Shown: positions 14,678 to 19,108 of the stretch, piece after piece | How positions within the stretch are numbered: position 1 is the first letter of the stretch | Layout of the letters: every line of letters begins with the position of its first letter | Assembly (NCBI GenBank): GCA_947446155.1 | Contig: CANFFZ010000035.1 | Coordinates: 1-19,108, forward strand | Direction of reading: 5' to 3' | Length of the DNA: 19,108 nucleotides | DNA from: Chloroflexota bacterium | GTDB taxonomy: Bacteria > Chloroflexota > Dehalococcoidia > UBA2979 | Position numbers and translations under genes: made by a program | The notes under the pieces: model-generated | Told to the model about the DNA's origin: nothing | Database searches by the model: none | Seen by the model: the letters and a program-made list of their open reading frames with translations, nothing else

Positions 14678-16570
14678 ATGGCGTCGAACGGACTCGAACT
14701 TCGAGGCACGGTAGGCACCACCTACAGCGATGTGCTCACGCCTCAGGCGCTCGCGGCGATCGCCGCCCTGGTACCGCTCGATGCAGACCGCAAGGCCGTC
14801 ATGGCAGCGCGGATCGCGCGTCGGACGCAGCGCGCGCGCGACCACCAGCCGATAGCGTTCCTCGACGCTGCGTCCACGATCCCGAGGACGTCGATCACCG
14901 TACGCGACGCGCGCGAGGGACGATTCAGCGGAAGCGCGATCCCGGCTGACCTCCAGCGCCAATGGGTGCAGGGAACGGGCCCTGCCGCGCGGCCAAACGT
15001 CCCCACCGATCGCAGCATCCGAAACGTGGCCTACGCGCTGCTCTCCGGGGCGGACGGCTGGATGTTCGACGGCGAGGACGCACTAGGGCAGGTGGCCTCG
15101 ATGTCACTCGACAACCAGCGCAACCTCCGTCTCGCCGTGCATCACGACCCCGTATTCATGCAGGCCGCGCAGCGACTGGCCGGTGAGGTCAACGAGTGGG
15201 CGCTCGGGTTCCTCGGCCACCGCACTGTCGACGACTGGACGGAGCAGATCGGTTTTACCACCAAGATCTTCCGGCCGCGCGGGCTGCACCTGGAGGATCG
15301 TCACCTTCGTCACGACAACGGTGAGGGCCTCTCGGCGTCGACCGTCGATGTCGCGCTGTACGTGGTGAGCAACCACGAACGACTCCTCGCCGACGGCTCA
15401 TCGCTGGTGCTCTACCTCCCGAAGATCCAGACAGCGGAGGACGCGGCACTCTGGAATGACCTCCTGACGACGCTTGAGGAGCACCTCGGCCTCGCGGTGG
15501 GGACGATCAAGACGTACGTGCTCGTGGAGCAGCTGGAAGCGGCGTTTCAGTTGATGGAGATCCGGGCGGCGCTGGGACTGCACTTCGTCGGCTTCAACAC
15601 CGGACGCTGGGACTACATCAACAGTGTCTCGGACGCGATGGCCTGGGACGCCTCGTTCGTCAATCCCAACATCGACGTCATCACGATGACCTATCCGTAC
15701 ATGCGCGCGTACGAGGACCGCGTCCGCCGGGCGGTGAACACACCGGATGCACTCGGCCAGTACGCGCTCTGGCAGGGCGGGATGGAGCCAAACATCCCGG
15801 TGGGTTCCGAGGCGGGTGTGAAGGCCGGTATGGAGCGCGCGGTGGGTGGCGCTCGACGCGAACAGGCGGAGGGTGCCAGCGGGAAATGGGTGGCGCACTG
15901 GAAGATGGTGCACATCGTCCGTCCCGTGTGGGAAGCCGTCGGTGAGGACAACCAGCGCGGTCGAGCGTTCCCACGACTCACGTACAGCAGCGATGACGCT
16001 GCTAGCCTGACCGCCCTCGACGCCCATCCACGGACGATCCGCGGCGCTCGCGACCTGCTCAGTGTGGGTCTGCAATACGGCAACGCGTTCGGCCAGGGGA
16101 TGCAGGCCGCGGCGCTGAAGCCGGCCGACTCATTCGGGAATGACGATGTGCTCTACCTGATGGAGGACATGGCCACCGGCGAGATCCGCCTGAGCATCCT
16201 CTGGGAGTGGCTCCACAAGGGAGCGACGTTGACCGCCGATGCGCCTGACGTCGGAGCGCAGGCGGGTGACCGCTTCACCACCGAGCTGCTCCTTCGATTG
16301 ATCGAGGAGGAGTACCAGAAGCTCCTGAGCGCCGCCGACCGCGACGTCTTCGAGGAGTCGAAGCGCACGACGCTGCCGATCGCGCGGGAGATCGTCAGTG
16401 CATACCTCCTCGAACCGGAGAAGTTGCCGTGGTACATCGACCTGCTGAACGCGAATCTGGGAAACCACGAGCTCCCGAAGGCGGTGGAGCGCATCCGAAT
16501 GCTTGCGGACTCGTTCCGGCGGAGTGGAACACGGGTTACCGAGAATCTCGACTTCACCGCGGCGGATTAG
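14678..16570 (+). CDS. aceB: Malate synthase A family protein (long form)
   Basis: Condenses glyoxylate with acetyl-CoA to malate and CoA. Family landmarks appear in order in 630 residues: M-F-D-G-E-D (129-134), R-P-R-G-L-H-L (199-205) with Arg201, Y-L-P-K (246-249), V-L-V-E-Q with Glu284, G-R-W-D-Y-I (309-314), P-Y-M-R-A-Y (340-345), W-V-A-H (404-407) and M-E-D-M-A-T-G-E-I with Asp497 as expected catalytic base. Differences from typical enzymes: about 100 extra residues, N-T-G-R where N-C-G-R is usual, G-M-E-P-N in place of G-M-A-A-Q, and W-V-A-H-W in place of W-V-A-H-P. Activity is likely but the substrate could have shifted. AGGAGA precedes the ATG. It is the last gene of the PDH operon and ends at a 17-bp hairpin. 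Confidence 0.85.
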   Translation: MASNGLELRGTVGTTYSDVLTPQALAAIAALVPLDADRKAVMAARIARRTQRARDHQPIAFLDAASTIPRTSITVRDAREGRFSGSAIPADLQRQWVQGTGPAARPNVPTDRSIRNVAYALLSGADGWMFDGEDALGQVASMSLDNQRNLRLAVHHDPVFMQAAQRLAGEVNEWALGFLGHRTVDDWTEQIGFTTKIFRPRGLHLEDRHLRHDNGEGLSASTVDVALYVVSNHERLLADGSSLVLYLPKIQTAEDAALWNDLLTTLEEHLGLAVGTIKTYVLVEQLEAAFQLMEIRAALGLHFVGFNTGRWDYINSVSDAMAWDASFVNPNIDVITMTYPYMRAYEDRVRRAVNTPDALGQYALWQGGMEPNIPVGSEAGVKAGMERAVGGARREQAEGASGKWVAHWKMVHIVRPVWEAVGEDNQRGRAFPRLTYSSDDAASLTALDAHPRTIRGARDLLSVGLQYGNAFGQGMQAAALKPADSFGNDDVLYLMEDMATGEIRLSILWEWLHKGATLTADAPDVGAQAGDRFTTELLLRLIEEEYQKLLSAADRDVFEESKRTTLPIAREIVSAYLLEPEKLPWYIDLLNANLGNHELPKAVERIRMLADSFRRSGTRVTENLDFTAAD

Positions 16571-16606
16571 GCCAGGATCGGGCGGCTCACCCGCACAGCT
16601 TGGGCA

Positions 16607-16646
16607 ACGAACGGAGGGGCGGCCTTGCAGCCGCCCCTCCGTTCGT
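16607..16646. terminator. Bidirectional hairpin terminator of the PDH-malate synthase operon
   Basis: A perfect 17-bp inverted repeat (16607-16623 with 16630-16646) encloses a 6-base CTTGCA loop. It lies 36 bases after the malate synthase stop and 31 bases before the stop of the convergent substrate-binding protein gene. It is the strongest stem in the window. Its position between convergent genes suits termination in both directions. Confidence 0.85.
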
Positions 16647-16677
16647 CCTCGAACCGGTGCCCCGGGGGCCTCGGGTA

Positions 16678-18447
16678 TTAGACGTCCAACCAGCGCTCGG
16701 GCAGCGTCTCGGTCGCCGCGCCGTAGGCACGGGTCTGGATGATGCCGCGGACTTCAGGCCGGTAGGCCGTCCAGCTCACACCGGCGCCGATCTGAGACGG
16801 GACGTAGTACATCTTGTCGGAGTTGATCCGCTGGATTTCCCAGATGAACTCACGACGCTTCTCGGCATTGAGTTCCACGGCCTGCTTGCCGTCCAGTCCC
16901 GTGATCTTGGCATCCTTGATCTTCCCGTGGTTCTGCGGGTCGTCCCCGAAGAGCCGCGTGAAGTAGTTGCCAACCTCTGGGAACGGAGTCTCCAGGCCGA
17001 AGGCGATGCCCTTGAAGTTCGAGCGGAACGTCTGAGTGATGTAGACCGAGGCGTAGTCCTGAGTCTGGATCTCGACGTTGACGCCGCCCTCGCGCAGGAA
17101 GTTCGCGGTGGCCTCTGCAAGAGAGTCGAAGGTGGAGCCGTAAATCTTGTTCGTGTAGATGAACGGAATCTTCTCGCCCTTATAGCCAGAGGCGTCCAGG
17201 AGCTTCTTGGCTTCGGCCTTGTTGAACTTGAAGAACTCCGCGGAGGCACCCATGTCCTTGCCGCGCGGGTCGAGCCACCAGGCCGCGTAGCCGGCGGGCA
17301 CGATGTTGTTCCACAAGATCGAGACGTCCAGGCCCGCCTCCTGCAGTTTCTTGACGTTGTATCCGGCCTCCGTGAGGGAGTCGCGGTCCTGCGTCATCGA
17401 AACAGCCTTGCGGAACCGGTCGTCACGCCACGGGGCGTTCGGTGCGGTCTCCGCCTTCTCGAAGTAGAAGAAGTTCAGGAGCGCCGGCAGTAGGCCGCGC
17501 CACTGCACCTTCGGTTGGTCCTTGCGGAGCTGGAGCACGTCGTTCTGGTTGATACCCGCGAAGTGCACGTTGCCCGCATGGAACTGCGACAGGCGGTTGG
17601 CGTACTCCGGGATGATCGCCAGCTCGACGCCGTCCGCGAACGGCTTCGGCTTGTCGTGATACTCGGTGTGTCGCTTAAAGGCGAACTTCACGTTCGGCTT
17701 GTACTCGCTCATGACCCACGGGCCCGAGCCGATCATCTGCGTCTTCGGGTCGAACCCGGAGCCCACTTCCTTCGGCTGGATCCACAGCAGGTTGGAGTCC
17801 GAGATGAAGTCCAGGAACGTGGCGGTCGGCTTCGGAAGGGTGAACTTGAGGGTGGACGCGTTCACGGCCTCAATCTTGATGTCCTTCGCCGCGTCCTTGT
17901 TCGGGCCCTTCTCGTCGGTCAGGCGCTTCCACGAGACGATGACGTCCTCGGTCGTGACCTCGCGGCCGTTGACCGGGGCGATGTTGTGGAACTTCACGCC
18001 CTTCTTGAGTTTGACGGTCCAGTTTTGGCCATCCGTGGACTCCGCGCTCTGGGCGAGGTCCGGCTCCGTACCGACGGCGTACGGGTTCTTGTCACCGCGC
18101 GCCGCGACCTTGTAGAGGCGGCTGTAGGTGTAGGCCGCGATGCCCTTGGCCGTGAACGAGGCGTTGCCGTACGGGTCGATCGTGACGGGGTCGGCTGTCA
18201 GGTCGCCTTTCAGGATGCCGCCGCGCTTGATGTTGGCGAACGGGTCAGATGCCGTCGCCTGGGCGTTGGCAGCAGCCGCCTTTGCCGGTGTGGTCTCTTC
18301 CTTGCTGCCGCAGCCGATGAGGGCTGCACCCGCGAGCCCAGCGCCCGCGATGCCGACGCCGCGCAGCACGGTCCGACGGGGCACGCCCCCCTCGAGCGCC
18401 CGGGACCAGTAGTTCCGCTCCTCCAACAGTCCACCCCCTGCACTCAT
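16678..18447 (-). CDS. ABC transporter substrate-binding lipoprotein, family 5 (peptide/nickel type), Tat-exported
   Basis: Extracytoplasmic receptor of an ABC importer, probably for peptides or another small solute. From the ATG at 18447 it has 589 residues. An N-Y-W-S-R stretch is followed by a twin-arginine signal (Arg24-Arg25, R-R-T-V-L-R) and a hydrophobic segment ending in the lipobox L-I-G-C with Cys46 as lipidation site. An Ala-rich linker comes next. The family fold then runs from G-G-I-L-K-G-D-L, through K-K-G-V-K-F-H-N and T-T-E-D-V-I-V-S-W-K-R-L, to a C-terminus at W-L-D-V. A longer frame back to 18573 has no credible start context. The ribosome binding site for the ATG is weak; a TTG at codon 8 is possible. 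No permease or ATPase gene is adjacent, so the partner and substrate cannot be told. Confidence 0.88.
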   Translation of the reverse strand: MSAGGGLLEERNYWSRALEGGVPRRTVLRGVGIAGAGLAGAALIGCGSKEETTPAKAAAANAQATASDPFANIKRGGILKGDLTADPVTIDPYGNASFTAKGIAAYTYSRLYKVAARGDKNPYAVGTEPDLAQSAESTDGQNWTVKLKKGVKFHNIAPVNGREVTTEDVIVSWKRLTDEKGPNKDAAKDIKIEAVNASTLKFTLPKPTATFLDFISDSNLLWIQPKEVGSGFDPKTQMIGSGPWVMSEYKPNVKFAFKRHTEYHDKPKPFADGVELAIIPEYANRLSQFHAGNVHFAGINQNDVLQLRKDQPKVQWRGLLPALLNFFYFEKAETAPNAPWRDDRFRKAVSMTQDRDSLTEAGYNVKKLQEAGLDVSILWNNIVPAGYAAWWLDPRGKDMGASAEFFKFNKAEAKKLLDASGYKGEKIPFIYTNKIYGSTFDSLAEATANFLREGGVNVEIQTQDYASVYITQTFRSNFKGIAFGLETPFPEVGNYFTRLFGDDPQNHGKIKDAKITGLDGKQAVELNAEKRREFIWEIQRINSDKMYYVPSQIGAGVSWTAYRPEVRGIIQTRAYGAATETLPERWLDV

Positions 18448-18495
18448 TGCGACGCCCGATATCGCTTGCTGCGCCGCCCCCCGAGTGATTCGTGG

Positions 18496-18501
18496 ATAAT
18501 A
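18496..18501 (-). promoter_or_regulatory. Candidate -10 for the substrate-binding protein gene
   Basis: TATTAT on the minus strand (5 of 6 to consensus) lies in an AT-rich pocket within GC-rich DNA, about 48 bases before the ATG at 18447. The best -35-like hexamer (TTGCGT, 18528-18523) is 21 bases away, which is too far for a standard promoter. Confidence 0.35.
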
Positions 18502-18639
18502 CGCAATGCGCTGCTTAATTAAACGCAATCGGCGTCCCGGAATTAAATCTCGTTCGTGATTCCTCCATGACACCTACCCGCGAATCTGACGGTCTGCGCG
18601 ACACTCCAGCGCTGTTGGAGATATCATCGATCCACCCAA

Positions 18640-18714
18640 GCGGGGGTAGCTCAGTGGCAGAGCACCTGCTTCCCAAGCAGGGTGTCGCGAGTTCGAATCT
18701 CGTCCTCCGCTCCA
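18640..18714 (+). tRNA. tRNA-Gly (anticodon CCC)
   Basis: All arms of the cloverleaf can be drawn. The acceptor stem pairs 18640-18646 (GCGGGGG) with 18704-18710 (CCTCCGC), including one G-T pair. The D stem is GCTC/GAGC. The anticodon stem is CCTGC/GCAGG with loop TTCCCAA, hence anticodon CCC for glycine. A five-base variable loop and a T arm with TTCGAAT follow. A discriminator T and an encoded CCA end the gene. A TATCAT hexamer at 18622-18627 and the dyad CTCCA...TGGAG at 18604-18620 lie just upstream and may belong to its promoter. Confidence 0.97.
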
Positions 18715-18729
18715 CCATCGAATGAATAG

Positions 18730-18756
18730 AAGGAGCCCCGCTGAGCGGGGCTTCTT
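18730..18756 (+). terminator. Rho-independent terminator after tRNA-Gly
   Basis: A 12-bp stem (18730-18741 with 18745-18756, one G-T pair, GGAGCCCCGC core) with a TGA triloop begins 16 bases after the tRNA. The 3' side runs into CTTCTTCGTC, a moderately T-rich tail. Confidence 0.8.
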
Positions 18757-18770
18757 CGTCGTCGGAATTG

Positions 18771-18803
18771 GCGACACCCTGCTTACTGAGCAGGGGCTCC
18801 GCG
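18771..18803 (-). repeat. Imperfect inverted copy of part of tRNA-Gly
   Basis: Read on the minus strand, these 33 bases match tRNA-Gly 18656-18688 at 26 positions, including 14 consecutive identical bases at one end (18771-18784). The segment covers the 3' side of the D arm, the anticodon arm and the variable loop. The anticodon stem is conserved, but the loop reads TCAGTAA instead of TTCCCAA. The acceptor and T arms are absent, so it cannot be a tRNA. Confidence 0.6.
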
Positions 18804-18960
18804 TATGCGGCAAGCTGTCAGCAACTCATCCCCACGAGGGCACAAGGTGTCTCTGATCGAGGCGCGATGGGAACCGGACGGGGTGTGTACCCGCGCGGAC
18901 CAGGAGTGCCGAGTTGTACGCAACGCTCGCCTACGATGAGCACCGCACTCAAACGCCAGC

Positions 18961-19108
18961 TGGACTTGCCCCGATCTGACGGACACCCAAGATAGGGCGT
19001 GTAGCCCTGGAAGGATGTCTGAATGGAATCGACAGGACGACGTGCACGGCGTGCGTTCACGGACGAGTACAAGGCGGAAGTCGTCGAGCTCTGCCGCACG
19101 AGCGGCAA
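18961..19108 (+). mobile_element. Left end of an IS3-family insertion sequence (continues beyond window)
   Basis: The start of a transposase gene (19023 onward) identifies the element. The sequence just upstream, TGGACTTGCCCCGATCTGAC from 18961, has the look of IS3-family terminal inverted repeats, which commonly begin with TG and contain a TTGCCCC core. The left boundary is therefore placed near 18961. The right end, second reading frame and target duplication are outside the window. Confidence 0.65.
19023..19108 (+). CDS. IS3-family transposase OrfA, N-terminal fragment (runs off window)
   Basis: Only 28 complete codons are visible. They read as an Arg-rich lead followed by R-A-F-T-D-E-Y-K-A-E-V-V-E-L-C-R, the conserved beginning of the helix-turn-helix (HTH_Tnp_1) domain of IS3-family OrfA proteins, which bind the element's ends. 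AAGGA seven bases before the ATG is a suitable ribosome binding site. Whether the rest of the transposase is intact cannot be judged. Confidence 0.75.
   Translation, partial: MESTGRRARRAFTDEYKAEVVELCRTSG

Noticed and set aside
18448..18573. N-terminal extension of the substrate-binding protein to a GTG at 18573
   Set aside because: It would put 42 Arg-rich residues before the Tat signal and would overlap the candidate promoter. No family support.
1..19108. CRISPR array, riboswitch, prophage or defence system
   Set aside because: No regularly spaced repeats, no recognisable riboswitch or T-box leader, and no phage or defence gene families were found on either strand.

Overview
The window is GC-rich bacterial chromosome (AT-richer only at the first ~680 bases, around 2400-2570 and around 18480-18560). 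It carries mostly central carbon metabolism genes in tightly packed operons. Three things fit a Chloroflexota bacterium of the Dehalococcoidia type: the surface-protein tail at the left end, the substrate-binding lipoprotein that begins with an N-Y-W-x-R stretch before a twin-arginine signal, and the frequent GTG/TTG starts. No rRNA or other phylogenetic marker is present, so this placement is an inference.

Layout, left to right. (1) 1-1358: the 3' end of a surface or secreted protein, then an AT-rich junction and a 5'-truncated serine hydrolase (beta-lactamase fold) remnant. (2) 1477-2169: coaE, with a hairpin terminator, converging on (3) 5375-2645 (minus): a two-gene operon for mesaconyl-CoA hydratase (mch) and a probable (2S)-methylsuccinyl-CoA dehydrogenase (mcd). 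These are two consecutive steps of the ethylmalonyl-CoA pathway. (4) 5483-6206 (plus): an 80-aa unknown protein divergent from mch, then a vicinal-oxygen-chelate (VOC) protein. (5) 9127-6222 (minus): lipB-lipA-MFS transporter. (6) 9186-16570 (plus): an operon for the whole pyruvate dehydrogenase complex (homodimeric E1, E2, E3) with a long malate synthase A as its last gene, ending at a 17-bp hairpin. (7) 18447-16678 (minus): a Tat-type lipoprotein, the family 5 (peptide/nickel-type) ABC substrate-binding component, with no permease nearby. (8) 18640-19108: tRNA-Gly(CCC), its terminator, an imperfect inverted copy of part of the tRNA, and the left end of an IS3-family insertion sequence running out of the window.

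The genes make a coherent metabolic picture. LipB and LipA build the lipoyl cofactor that the divergently transcribed PDH complex needs. PDH makes acetyl-CoA. The ethylmalonyl-CoA pathway, of which mcd and mch are two steps, turns acetyl-CoA into C4/C5 CoA esters whose cleavage releases glyoxylate. Malate synthase joins that glyoxylate to another acetyl-CoA. CoaE finishes CoA itself. The other signature enzymes (crotonyl-CoA carboxylase/reductase, ethylmalonyl-CoA mutase, malyl-CoA lyase) are not here. The most interesting points are the mch-mcd operon in this genomic background, the malate synthase placed inside the PDH operon, a recurring TAGNCT hexamer upstream of several starts, and the rearranged DNA at both ends.
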